The notes below the pieces were generated by a model that was given only the letters and a program-made list of their open reading frames with translations, did no database searches and was not told the DNA's origin. From an uncultured Bacteroidales bacterium (lineage in GTDB: Bacteria; Bacteroidota; Bacteroidia; Bacteroidales; P3): DNA of 56,952 nucleotides. The stretch covers positions 1-56,952 of the forward strand of contig ONJQ01000030.1 of NCBI GenBank assembly GCA_900318175.1, given 5' to 3'. Position numbers and translations under genes: made by a program. Positions 1-7,550 of the stretch are shown here, piece by piece. The first letter of the stretch is position 1. Each line of letters starts with the position of its first letter.

Positions 1-1307
1 TTCCAGCCTTCACTATTACTTATCGTGAATGCTGTGAAATCTATGCCATCGGGTGTCACAAATGAATCGGGCAAAAGAATAATCCCTTTAATTCCATTCA
101 CTTTTCCAGGACCAAAAGGAAATCCGGAAGATCCCACTGAATTACCACGGCTGTTCACAAAAATATAGTACCATTCATTGTATGTCAGGGTGCGCCACAG
201 TCCGCCTGTTTCCCCGCCGTTACTGATGGGATAGGAACCCCAATCGGTAAAATCTGCGCTTGTGGATGTTGCGGAGGTGGCACTCATGTCGTCGCCCGTA
301 CCACAGAGGAACATGTCGAGCCAACCGGTGTAGGTGGTGGGGTCGACAGACTGGTTGCATTGCGCAATGTAATCATACTGGTGTTCAGCAAAGCGCCAGG
401 TATCGGTGCTGGGCTGGTACTGCAGGTTCCCCTTGGCAAAGCGGATTTTGGTGCCGTTTTCGTCAATGGTGAAGAGTCCGCTCAGTGTACCGTCTGGCAC
501 AAAGTCGAGGTTGGTTCCCGAAAGGGTGAGGGTGCTGTATTGGCTACGCACTATGTCGATGTGGTTTTCGGCCGACACCGTCTTAGTGCAAGTCAGTCCG
601 GTGGACGTGGTGAAGACAATCTCCATGCCGTAGTAGTTGCCTTGGGGCAGATACATATAGAAGTCGGCACCGTCGGTAATGTCCTGAGGTGTGGTGCAGG
701 TCAGCGTTGTGGTGTATTTGGTCGCCGAGCCGGTGCTGGTCAGGACGGGCTTGTTTTCTGTGTCGTATGACACAGTGAAGTTGCCGTTGGTGGCGTCGGT
801 GGTGGTGACACTGATGCTGCTGATGCTTACATCGCTCTTGGTGAGGCGGAATTTCAGAATACCGCACAGGTTCTGGAATTGGAGAGAGTTGTTCTCAGAG
901 GTGGCGTACATGGGGAAACCGGTCAATGAACCATCGACAGTCACCTGCTCGGCGGGCAGGGTTACACTGGTGGCATTCACGGCCACAGAAGCGGGATAGA
1001 TGGCGTGGAACACGGGTGAACCGGCATCGCCTTCTACATTCTCGAATGTGGCGGTGGTGGCGTCATCGGTACCGGCAACAGCGGCATAGACACCTTCGGC
1101 ATTCCTGGAACCGAACACTTTGATTTGGTCTCCGTCAACCCAATTAAGCATGCTGCCGTCTAATACGGTCTTTCCCTGGATAGAAGTGCAGGACTCCATG
1201 GTGGCGGTAAACTTGCTGCCGTTACCGGCATGTTGATCTTTCTGGCAGGAGCTCACAATTCCTGCAATGGTCAAAAGAGACAAAAACGATACTACTATTC
1301 TCTTCAT
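1..1307 (-). CDS. Fimbrillin-like lipoprotein, 3' end outside window
   Basis: About 435 residues are visible; the C-terminus lies beyond the left edge. The N-terminus (MKRIVVSFLSLL, then IVSSCQK) is a lipoprotein signal with the acylated Cys near residue 21. Residues of roughly 25-270 have the pattern of Bacteroidales fimbrillin/Mfa-like domains, including a WVDGDQIKVFG-type motif and a YPASVAV strand. The part after about residue 280 (SGLFTIDENGTKIRFAKGN, then YDYIAQCNQ and GLWRTLT) resembles a C-terminal domain common in Bacteroidales surface lipoproteins. It is probably cell-surface exposed and may be an adhesin or structural subunit; that role is inferred from the family. An in-frame ATG 12 bases further upstream (1319) is an alternative start. 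It lies just downstream of a small gene that is probably co-transcribed. Confidence 0.75.
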   Translation of the reverse strand, partial: MKRIVVSFLSLLTIAGIVSSCQKDQHAGNGSKFTATMESCTSIQGKTVLDGSMLNWVDGDQIKVFGSRNAEGVYAAVAGTDDATTATFENVEGDAGSPVFHAIYPASVAVNATSVTLPAEQVTVDGSLTGFPMYATSENNSLQFQNLCGILKFRLTKSDVSISSISVTTTDATNGNFTVSYDTENKPVLTSTGSATKYTTTLTCTTPQDITDGADFYMYLPQGNYYGMEIVFTTSTGLTCTKTVSAENHIDIVRSQYSTLTLSGTNLDFVPDGTLSGLFTIDENGTKIRFAKGNLQYQPSTDTWRFAEHQYDYIAQCNQSVDPTTYTGWLDMFLCGTGDDMSATSATSTSADFTDWGSYPISNGGETGGLWRTLTYNEWYYIFVNSRGNSVGSSGFPFGPGKVNGIKGIILLPDSFVTPDGIDFTAFTISNSEGW

Positions 1308-1323
1308 TTTTCTTGCCATTTAA

Positions 1324-1494
1324 TCAACTGAAAATAGCGTTATTGTAATTGTTGTGGCTGTCACCGACCGTCTCGTTGCCGTCACCTCTGGGCGTGTTGT
1401 CGGTTACTGTACTTGCTTCGAAGCCGCGCTCAACGCGGGCGTTCAGGATTTCCATTTCGGGAGAGGTGTACTCCCTTTTCTTGTTTCTGTTCAT
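1324..1494 (-). CDS. Small protein (56 aa) preceding fimbrillin-like lipoprotein
   Basis: ATG at 1494 opens a 56-codon frame ending with TGA at 1324-1326. The product starts MNRNKKREYTSPEMEILNAR and continues VERGFEAS, with an Asn/Gly-rich tail. Short proteins with a 'YTSPEME(V/I)L...VE.GF..S' pattern often precede surface lipoprotein genes in Bacteroidales, and the function is unknown. The stop lies 4 or 16 bases from the alternative starts of the following lipoprotein gene, so the two are probably one transcription unit. It has no signal peptide or membrane segment. Confidence 0.6.
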   Translation of the reverse strand: MNRNKKREYTSPEMEILNARVERGFEASTVTDNTPRGDGNETVGDSHNNYNNAIFS

Positions 1495-1646
1495 TTTTTT
1501 GTAATTATAAATTTGTATGGATTATTGTGGTTTGCTATTTTAGGTTGTCACTTTTGTTCCCTTCGACTGGATTAAGTTGACAGGTTAATAATTATCGACT
1601 GTTTTTTGTTGTCGGCAGCCCGCGAAAGGGATGATATGGATGTCTT

Positions 1647-2438
1647 TTATCGGATTACTTTGGTGAAGACGGGTGCTTGGCCATTGGCGACGGTGACATA
1701 GACCTGCATCTTACCGGCAGGAGGCATGTCGGGCTTGTCTTCGCGGGGAAGGTCTTCGGCGGTGAAGAGGTATTCGGTGCCGTTGGGCAGGGCACGGGAG
1801 GCTACGGTGACGGCTTGGGCGTGAATCATGGGATAGCCGTCGACGGCAGCGTCGAAGATGGCCGCAAGCGGAGTGTATTCGCCCTTGATGAAGCCTCCGG
1901 CAATCAGGAATTGCTCCACCTCCTTGGGCATGGCATCCATGCGGGCGGCGCGGACACCGTAGCCGGGCAGAATTTCGGCATAGGGCTCTTCGGCTTTGAG
2001 GTCGGCAATGCTTGATTCTAGACCACCACTACCGAAGGTACAGAAGGGGACTATCTTCTTGCCGCTGAGGTCTTCGGTGAGAAGGTATTTGTCGATGGGC
2101 GGTGCGTATGTGCCGAACCAGACGGGGTAGCCGATGAAGACGACATCATATTGGCTGAGGTCGGCTTTTACGGGTTGTATGTCGGGAATTACGCCTTGCT
2201 CACGCTCCTGCATACAGCGCAGGATACAGGCCTGGAAGTTGGTGTCGTAAGGGTTGACGCAGACAATCTCCTCTATGTCGGCACCGAGGCGGTTGGCTAT
2301 CTCTTCGGCCACGGCTTTGGTATTGCCTGTCAGTGAATAATACAGCACCAGCGTCTTGGGAGCGTTGCTCTTCGAGCAGCAACCGGCTGCGGTCAGTGCC
2401 ACGATGGTCGCGGCAAGGATGAGTTTCATTGTTTTCAT
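1647..2438 (-). CDS. Flavodoxin-like lipoprotein
   Basis: The N-terminus (MKTMKLILAATIVALTAAGCC) is a lipoprotein signal peptide with lipobox TAAGC. Next comes a flavodoxin fold: LVLYYSLTGNTKAVAEEIA is the FMN phosphate-binding loop, followed by DVVFIGYPVWFGTYAPPI and the FCTFGSGGLESS loop. The last 60 residues form an extra domain not seen in minimal flavodoxins. It probably binds FMN and transfers electrons outside the cytoplasmic membrane; the partner is unknown. I chose the ATG at 2438 because the frame can only be extended upstream with a TTG codon. It lies 31 bases downstream of the phosphofructokinase gene on the same strand and may be co-transcribed with it. Confidence 0.8.
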   Translation of the reverse strand: MKTMKLILAATIVALTAAGCCSKSNAPKTLVLYYSLTGNTKAVAEEIANRLGADIEEIVCVNPYDTNFQACILRCMQEREQGVIPDIQPVKADLSQYDVVFIGYPVWFGTYAPPIDKYLLTEDLSGKKIVPFCTFGSGGLESSIADLKAEEPYAEILPGYGVRAARMDAMPKEVEQFLIAGGFIKGEYTPLAAIFDAAVDGYPMIHAQAVTVASRALPNGTEYLFTAEDLPREDKPDMPPAGKMQVYVTVANGQAPVFTKVIR

Positions 2439-2469
2439 GATGGTGTTTTTCAATGATTATTCAATAGTA

Positions 2470-3582
2470 TCAGCAGGGGTCGCTCTGCCCGAACTCGATG
2501 CCGAGTCCTTTGGCGGTGTGGACAAGGCTGCCGTTGGGGTCGACGAGGTTCTGGGCGCGGACGGCCTCTTCGAGGGGCACGGCGACGATGTCGGGGTGGC
2601 GGTAGGCTACCATCTGGCCGTAGTTGCCGCAAATTACCTCCTCCATGGCACGGACTCCGAACTGGGAGGCCAGGATGCGGTCGAAGGCGATGGGTGTGCC
2701 GCCGCGCTGCAGGTGGCCGAGAATGGTGCAGCGGATGTCGTGCTCCACTCCTGCGGCCTTGAGGTCGGCAGCCAACTGGTGGCCTATGCCGCCCAAGCGT
2801 ATGTGCTGATAGCCCACTTCGCTGCTTTCAGCGCCTACGGTGGTGCCGCCTTTGGGTTTGGCCCCTTCGGCCACCACGATGATGCAGTAGCCATGGCGTT
2901 TGTTGTAGCGCTGCTCTATCTTCTCCTTTATCTTGTTGATGTCATAGGGGATTTCGGGTATGATGCAGACGTCGGCACCACCGGCGATGGCACAGTGCAG
3001 GGCTATCCAGCCGGCATCGCGGCCCATCACCTCCATGATGAAGACACGGTTGTGGCTGGCGGCTGTTGTGACCAGTTTGTCGATGGCCTCGGTGCATATC
3101 TGCACGGCGGTCTGGAAACCGAAGGTGTAGTCGGTGGAGGAGAGGTCGTTGTCGATGGTCTTGGGCACGCCTACTATATTGAGGCCTTTTTGCGCCAGAC
3201 CCAAGGAGATGCGCTGGGAGCCGTCGCCACCGATGTTGATGACTGCGTCGACACCCATGTAACGCAGTTTGCGTATCATCTCGTCGCTGCGGTCGACAGT
3301 GGTCCAGGTGCCGTCGCTGTTGCGGACGGGCCAGGCAAAGGGACCGCCCTTATTGGTGGTGCCAAGGATGGTGCCTCCCTGTATCTGGAGACCTTCGACG
3401 GCTTTCTCGTTCAGTTCGACAATCTCAGTGGGTTCGCGTAGCACCCCGTTGAAGGACTCGATGCAGCCGATGACCTCCCAGTCTTTCTCTTGCGAGGCAC
3501 GCTTTACTATGCCGCGGATGACGGCATTAAGGCCGGGGCAGTCGCCGCCCCCGGTAAGTACCATTACTCTTTTTAGTGCCAT
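2470..3582 (-). CDS. pfkA: 6-phosphofructokinase
   Basis: Phosphorylates fructose 6-phosphate in glycolysis in the cytoplasm. The family motifs are present: LTGGGDCPGLNAVIRG at the N-terminus, NIGGDGS near residue 118, PKTIDNDL near residue 141 and MGRDAGWIAL. GGDG keeps the Gly associated with ATP use, while PKTIDND carries the Lys often found in pyrophosphate-dependent or mixed clades. The phosphoryl donor therefore cannot be read with certainty; G/K enzymes of this kind have been reported to be ATP-dependent. The length of 370 aa is normal for this clade. A TATCTTTG box on the minus strand lies about 70 bases upstream, opposite a promoter for the divergent metallo-RNase gene. Confidence 0.93.
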   Translation of the reverse strand: MALKRVMVLTGGGDCPGLNAVIRGIVKRASQEKDWEVIGCIESFNGVLREPTEIVELNEKAVEGLQIQGGTILGTTNKGGPFAWPVRNSDGTWTTVDRSDEMIRKLRYMGVDAVINIGGDGSQRISLGLAQKGLNIVGVPKTIDNDLSSTDYTFGFQTAVQICTEAIDKLVTTAASHNRVFIMEVMGRDAGWIALHCAIAGGADVCIIPEIPYDINKIKEKIEQRYNKRHGYCIIVVAEGAKPKGGTTVGAESSEVGYQHIRLGGIGHQLAADLKAAGVEHDIRCTILGHLQRGGTPIAFDRILASQFGVRAMEEVICGNYGQMVAYRHPDIVAVPLEEAVRAQNLVDPNGSLVHTAKGLGIEFGQSDPC

Positions 3583-3649
3583 GATGGTATGATGTTATTT
3601 ATTGATTCATATATCGTTGTGCGGTATTCGGAGCAGATGTATTATCTTA

Positions 3650-3657
3650 CAAAGATA
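3650..3657 (-). promoter_or_regulatory. Promoter -7 box of pfkA
   Basis: TATCTTTG on the minus strand, with a TTG 20 bases further upstream as a possible -33 element. It matches the Bacteroidetes primary sigma consensus. Confidence 0.6.
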
Positions 3658-3732
3658 CGTTTTTTTTTTGATTGAACAATTTTTACATTGCCCACGGTAT
3701 TTCAGAAAAGTGGGGAATTGGAAAAAAAGTTG

Positions 3733-3740
3733 TATCTTTG
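3733..3740 (+). promoter_or_regulatory. Promoter -7 box of metallo-RNase gene
   Basis: TATCTTTG preceded by a T-rich stretch. It lies about 90 bases upstream of the ATG at 3830. No clear -33 TTTG was found. Confidence 0.55.
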
Positions 3741-3829
3741 CTGAGACTAAGCCACTTCCTATTCGATGGGAGGGATGGTCGTATGAGAATGATTATTATG
3801 TAGTTTGACTTTAATAAACAGTTATAGAT

Positions 3830-5230
3830 ATGAAGTTGAAATTCATGGGTGCCACCCGAGAGGTGACAGGCAGCAAACACCTTATCGTTACCAAGAAGGG
3901 ATTGAAAATTTTGCTCGATTGCGGCATGTATCAGGGCAAGGGATTGGAGACCGATGCCATGAACCGTGATTTGGGTTTTATCCCGTCGGAGATTGACTAC
4001 CTTATCCTCTCCCACGCCCACATCGACCATTCAGGACTGATACCCTACATCTATAAAGAGGGATTCCGCGGCACGGTGCTCTGCACACCCGCCACGCGTG
4101 ACCTTTGCGCCATCATGCTGGCCGATGCTGGCCGCATACAGGAGGCCGACGTCCACACCTTCAACAAAAAGCGCCAGAGTCAGGGTGAGCCCCCAGTTGA
4201 GCCTATCTATACCGAGAAAGATGCACAGGAGTGCATGAGCTGCTTCATCAGCGTCCCCTACCACAAGCAGTTTGTCATTGAGGACGAGGTTATCGTGGAG
4301 TTTTTCGATGCCGGCCATATTCTGGGCAGCAGCTGTATCTACCTGCAAGTGAAGGACGGACGCCGCATCATAAAGCTGGGCTTTACGGGCGATATTGGTC
4401 GCTACAACAAACGGATACTGAAGGACCCCGAACCATTCCCGCAAGTAGATTATTTGATAATGGAATCCACCTACGGCGACCGTCTCCACACCACCATCGA
4501 GGATGCCGAAAAGGAATTACTCATGGCCGTTCTCGACACCTGTACCAAGAAGAAGGGTAAACTTATCATCCCCTCCTTTGCTGTCGGCCGTGCGCAGGAA
4601 ATCATCTATGCCCTGGACCGTTTGGAGACAGCCGACCTCCTGCCTGACATTGATGTCTTTGTCGACAGCCCACTCAGCATCTCCGCCACCAATATCATGC
4701 GGTTGCACAGCGAATGCTTCGGCCAGTCCATCCTCAACTATATGAAGAAGGACCCCGACCCGTTCGGATTTGACCGTTTGCAATACATCCAGTCCGTCGA
4801 GGCCTCCAAGGCTCTCAATGTGCGGCACAAGCCCTGCGTCATCATCTCCGCCTCCGGCATGATGGAGGCTGGCCGTGTGAAGCACCATCTGGCCAACCAC
4901 ATCGACGACCCCTCCACAACTATCCTCTGCGTGGGCTATTGCGAACCCAAGACCCTTGGCGCACGCATTATGCGGGGCGACAAGGAGGTCTCCATCTTTG
5001 GGCACAAATACGAGGTGCGTGCCGAGCTGCGCCGCATCGAGTCCCTTTCCGGCCACGGCGACTACAGTGAAATGATTAACTACATCGGTTGCCAAGACAA
5101 GCGCAAACTGAAAAAGATATTCTTAGTGCACGGCGAAGCCGCCACACAGGAGCACTTCCGCGACACCCTCAATGAGGTGGGCTGGAAAAGAGTGGAGATT
5201 GCCGACTTCCGCCAAGAGGTGGAGCTGTAA
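3830..5230 (+). CDS. MBL-fold beta-CASP ribonuclease family protein
   Basis: A 466-residue metallo-beta-lactamase protein of the beta-CASP RNA-processing type. The zinc motif HAHIDHSG is near residue 63. DCGMYQGKGLE and FDAGHILGSS are further MBL motifs, and SASGMMEAGRVKHHL is typical of the beta-CASP domain. The end (IFLVHGEAATQEHFRDTL) is the C-terminal RMMBL motif with its metal-binding His. Relatives process or degrade RNA in the cytoplasm; the substrate here is unknown. The four-helix-bundle gene starts 15 bases after the stop and is probably co-transcribed. Confidence 0.88.
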   Translation: MKLKFMGATREVTGSKHLIVTKKGLKILLDCGMYQGKGLETDAMNRDLGFIPSEIDYLILSHAHIDHSGLIPYIYKEGFRGTVLCTPATRDLCAIMLADAGRIQEADVHTFNKKRQSQGEPPVEPIYTEKDAQECMSCFISVPYHKQFVIEDEVIVEFFDAGHILGSSCIYLQVKDGRRIIKLGFTGDIGRYNKRILKDPEPFPQVDYLIMESTYGDRLHTTIEDAEKELLMAVLDTCTKKKGKLIIPSFAVGRAQEIIYALDRLETADLLPDIDVFVDSPLSISATNIMRLHSECFGQSILNYMKKDPDPFGFDRLQYIQSVEASKALNVRHKPCVIISASGMMEAGRVKHHLANHIDDPSTTILCVGYCEPKTLGARIMRGDKEVSIFGHKYEVRAELRRIESLSGHGDYSEMINYIGCQDKRKLKKIFLVHGEAATQEHFRDTLNEVGWKRVEIADFRQEVEL

Positions 5231-5245
5231 AGAAAATGCACCCCC

Positions 5246-5908
5246 ATGAACCAGGATAATCAGAACACCCTAACCCCCAAGAGTACTCAGAATACTCAGA
5301 GTAATCAGAGTACTCAGAATAGTCAGAGTACTCAGAATAATCAGAGCCTTCAGACCTCCCCAGTAACCTTCCTCCCCAAGCATGGCCATTATCGAAACCT
5401 CCGTGTCTATCAAGTCACCGAGATGGTCTACGACATCACCTACTATTTCACACAACACTACCTGTCCAAAGGCGACCGCACCGTGGACCAGATGGTTCAA
5501 GCCGCACGCAGCGGCAAACAGAATATTGCGGAGGGCAACCAAGCCGCTGCTACATCAAGCGAGACGGAAATCAAACTGACCAATGTGGCCAAAGCCAGTC
5601 TGGAAGAACTGCTCGACGACTACGAGGACTATCTCAGGGTGCGAAACTTGCAGCAGTGGGGACCTCTTCATCCGCGCTATGAGAAGATGCGACAATATGC
5701 ACGTAGTGAGGAGATCAAGAAAGAGTATGCCGCCACCATACAGCGCATGAACGATGAAGAAATAGCCAACCTCTGCATCACGCTCATACATCAGGCGATA
5801 TACATGCTTCACAAGTTGCTGGTCACAATGCAAACCCGTTTCGTGAAAGAGGGAGGCATAAAAGAACGTATGTACCAAAGCCGTATAAACTACCGAAACA
5901 ACCGATAA
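5246..5908 (+). CDS. Four-helix-bundle protein (23S rRNA IVP family), copy A
   Basis: A 220-residue protein. Residues of about 50-215 are the four-helix-bundle family first seen as the protein encoded in 23S rRNA intervening sequences. Diagnostic stretches are RNLRVYQVTEMVYDIT, DQMVQAARSGKQNIAEG, TEIKLTNVAKASLEEL and DYEDYLR. The family is also related to the Avd accessory protein of diversity-generating retroelements. The first 40 residues are Asn/Gln/Ser/Thr-rich because a TCNGA 9-bp tract is translated in frame as repeats of TQN/SQS type. A second tract begins 12 bases after the stop. The copy at 32956-33525 is roughly two-thirds identical over the bundle. Its biochemical role is unknown; it probably binds nucleic acid. 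Confidence 0.85.
   Translation: MNQDNQNTLTPKSTQNTQSNQSTQNSQSTQNNQSLQTSPVTFLPKHGHYRNLRVYQVTEMVYDITYYFTQHYLSKGDRTVDQMVQAARSGKQNIAEGNQAAATSSETEIKLTNVAKASLEELLDDYEDYLRVRNLQQWGPLHPRYEKMRQYARSEEIKKEYAATIQRMNDEEIANLCITLIHQAIYMLHKLLVTMQTRFVKEGGIKERMYQSRINYRNNR
5287..5354. repeat. TCNGA 9-bp tract 1 (8 units)
   Basis: TCAGA cores begin at 5287, 5296, 5305, 5314, 5323, 5332, 5341 and 5350, exactly 9 bp apart. The four bases between cores vary (ATAC, GTAA, GTAC, ATAG and so on). The tract lies inside the 5' end of four-helix gene A. Confidence 0.9.
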
Positions 5909-5919
5909 GTCCAACCCTC

Positions 5920-5942
5920 TCAGAATCATCCGAATAATCAGA
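5920..5942. repeat. TCNGA 9-bp tract 2 (3 units)
   Basis: TCAGA, TCCGA and TCAGA begin at 5920, 5929 and 5938. The tract starts just after the stop of four-helix gene A, so that gene has a tract at both ends. Confidence 0.75.
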
Positions 5943-6004
5943 TTTTCTCAACTTGCCCACCACCGACCAACTAAAAAACATCTTCCCAATTCAAAAAAAA
6001 GTAG

Positions 6005-6012
6005 TATCTTTG
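6005..6012 (+). promoter_or_regulatory. Promoter -7 box of tracrRNA
   Basis: TATCTTTG immediately upstream of the anti-repeat. The usual spacing puts transcription start at about 6018, the first base of the anti-repeat. Confidence 0.7.
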
Positions 6013-6017
6013 CAAAA

Positions 6018-6112
6018 CTTTTTAAGCAATTCACAATAAGGATTATTCCGTTGTGAAAATCTACCAAGGGGGCGGAGAACTTGTTTCTCCGTCGCCTTTA
6101 TAAGAAGTGTAG
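6018..6112 (+). ncRNA. tracrRNA of the type II-C CRISPR-Cas system
   Basis: The anti-repeat at 6018-6037 (CTTTTTAAGCAATTCACAAT) pairs with the first 20 bases of the CRISPR repeat at 19 positions plus one G-U. It is followed by AAGGATTATTCCG, a small nexus-like stem seen in other Bacteroidetes tracrRNAs, then a GTTGTGAAAATC linker. A strong hairpin of GGCGGAGAA against TTCTCCGTCGCC ends near 6098. Only a short TTTA follows, so termination may be leaky and read into the array. The RNA guides RNase III processing of pre-crRNA and docks the guide in Cas9. Both ends are estimates. Confidence 0.85.
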
Positions 6113-6165
6113 TGAAAAATTGATAAACCTCACCCCAATGACATAGTCTACCAACCCAACAAACC

Positions 6166-6197
6166 GCTGATTATTCAGAATACTCCCAAAACTCCGA
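6166..6197. repeat. TCNGA 9-bp tract 3 (4 degenerate units)
   Basis: GCTGA, TCAGA, TCCCA and TCCGA begin at 6166, 6175, 6184 and 6193, 9 bp apart. Two units are degenerate. The tract lies between the tracrRNA and the first CRISPR repeat. Confidence 0.6.
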
Positions 6198-6211
6198 GTC
6201 ATAATTCACCT

Positions 6212-7103
6212 GTTGTGAATTGCTTAAAAAGAGGACATTGACACTTATGATAAACACCCTTCGTCCTGGACAAAGAAGGGAGGGCGCGGTTGTGAATTGC
6301 TTAAAAAGAGGACATTGACACTTATGATAAACACCTGGGTGTGTTTTTTTTATTGATTTGACGATGTTGTGAATTGCTTAAAAAGAGGACATTGACACTT
6401 ATGATAAACACCTTTTGACCAGTGCGATTGACATTGCGTTTTGTTGTGAATTGCTTAAAAAGAGGACATTGACACTTATGATAAACACCTTGCACCATAT
6501 AGTCATAATTCAAAGAGTTGTTGTGAATTGCTTAAAAAGAGGACATTGACACTTATGATAAACACCGTTGTTGATGCTGAGAATATCACCAGAACAGTTG
6601 TGAATTGCTTAAAAAGAGGACATTGACACTTATGATAAACACCAACGAGGCGGCAAAGAGAGCCATGCCCGACGTTGTGAATTGCTTAAAAAGAGGACAT
6701 TGACACTTATGATAAACACCCAGTGCGGAGAGAGGGAAAATTAACCTAAAGTTGTGAATTGCTTAAAAAGAGGACATTGACACTTATGATAAACACCCGC
6801 TCGCCTACGGCTCGCGGACGACACCGGTTGTGAATTGCTTAAAAAGAGGACATTGACACTTATGATAAACACCGTATTCCTTGGCGGAAATATTAACCTC
6901 TAGTTGTGAATTGCTTAAAAAGAGGACATTGACACTTATGATAAACACCCGGTTCAGGGTTGTGTTGTGTGATACCTAAGTTGTGAATTGCTTAAAAAGA
7001 GGACATTGACACTTATGATAAACACCAATCTTCTTTATTTTTATAATATCCACTATGTTGTGAATTGCTTAAAAAGAGGACATTGACACTTATGATAAAC
7101 ACC
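6212..7103 (+). CRISPR. Type II-C CRISPR array, 12 repeats and 11 spacers
   Basis: There are twelve 47-bp repeats, apparently identical, starting GTTGTGAATTGC and ending ATAAACACC. They begin at 6212, 6289, 6366, 6443, 6520, 6597, 6674, 6751, 6827, 6903, 6980 and 7057. Spacers are 29 or 30 bp. The tracrRNA anti-repeat pairs with the 5' part of the repeat as written, so crRNAs are read from the plus strand, towards cas2. Unlike many Bacteroidetes II-C repeats, this one carries no internal TATCTTTG box, and no clear promoter lies between the tracrRNA and the first repeat. Transcription by read-through from the tracrRNA promoter is my inference. Neither end repeat is degenerate, so age order cannot be read from decay. 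Confidence 0.98.
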
Positions 7104-7154
7104 ACGATGTGTGTATCTTTCTGAATTATAATGTCCAAATACATGTCAATGGAT

Positions 7155-7188
7155 TAAAAAATCCCGTCCATATGGGCAGGATTTTTTA
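7155..7188. terminator. Bidirectional terminator between CRISPR array and cas2
   Basis: A 10-bp perfect outer stem (TAAAAAATCC with GGATTTTTTA) encloses a shorter inner stem and an ATAT loop, with A/T runs on both sides. It can end the array transcript on plus and the cas operon on minus. The rest of 7104-7217 holds nothing else I recognise. Confidence 0.75.
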
Positions 7189-7217
7189 TTTCTGGGCGTG
7201 TTTTTCTAATTCTATTG

Positions 7218-7550
7218 TCAAAATAACTCCAATTGTTGTCCTGGCGCATTGGGCGGCACTTCCTTCTTGCAGATGTAAAGCTCAATGTCTGCAAATTGTT
7301 TGTCGGTAATGGTCAGGCAGCCCACTTGTCCATATTGGGGCAGGAACGATCGGACCCGTTTGAGGTGGACTTCGGCGTTTTCGCGAGTGGCGCAGTGGCG
7401 TACATAGATGGAGAATTGGAACATGGTGAAACCATCAGACAAAAGGCGTTTGCGAAAGTCTGAGGCGGCTTTGCGCTCCTTTTTAGTGTCGGTGGGGAGG
7501 TCGAAGAATACGAGCAGCCACATGATGCGGTATTCTGAAAAACGGTCCAT
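7218..7550 (-). CDS. cas2: CRISPR-associated endonuclease Cas2
   Basis: A 110-residue protein with the ferredoxin-like Cas2 core. VFFDLP near residue 16 carries the conserved Asp, followed by a basic helix ([18 protein letters not shown]) and a [10 protein letters not shown] strand. With Cas1 it forms the spacer integration complex. The C-terminus is the short peptide GQQLELF. I chose the ATG at 7550, whose A is the last base of the cas1 stop (TGATG overlap); a GTG one codon earlier is possible. It is the last gene of the cas9-cas1-cas2 operon and ends just before the terminator and array. Confidence 0.95.
   Translation of the reverse strand: MDRFSEYRIMWLLVFFDLPTDTKKERKAASDFRKRLLSDGFTMFQFSIYVRHCATRENAEVHLKRVRSFLPQYGQVGCLTITDKQFADIELYICKKEVPPNAPGQQLELF

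Noticed and set aside
2356-3441. Long plus-strand frame (361 codons) opposite pfkA
   Set aside because: It is antisense to a motif-complete pfkA. Its length comes from GC-biased third positions, and the product has no recognisable domain. Similar antisense frames over cstA, the TonB receptor, yidC and others were left out for the same reason.
6322-6513. Short minus-strand frame across CRISPR repeats
   Set aside because: It is made of repeat and spacer sequence.
6259-7056. Self-targeting spacers matching this window
   Set aside because: Scanning by eye found no convincing match. A genome-wide search is needed to exclude it elsewhere.
6212-7103. A sigma-70-like promoter within each CRISPR repeat (TTGACA and TATGAT)
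   Set aside because: The two hexamers are only 2 bases apart, and Bacteroidetes use TAnnTTTG, which is absent.
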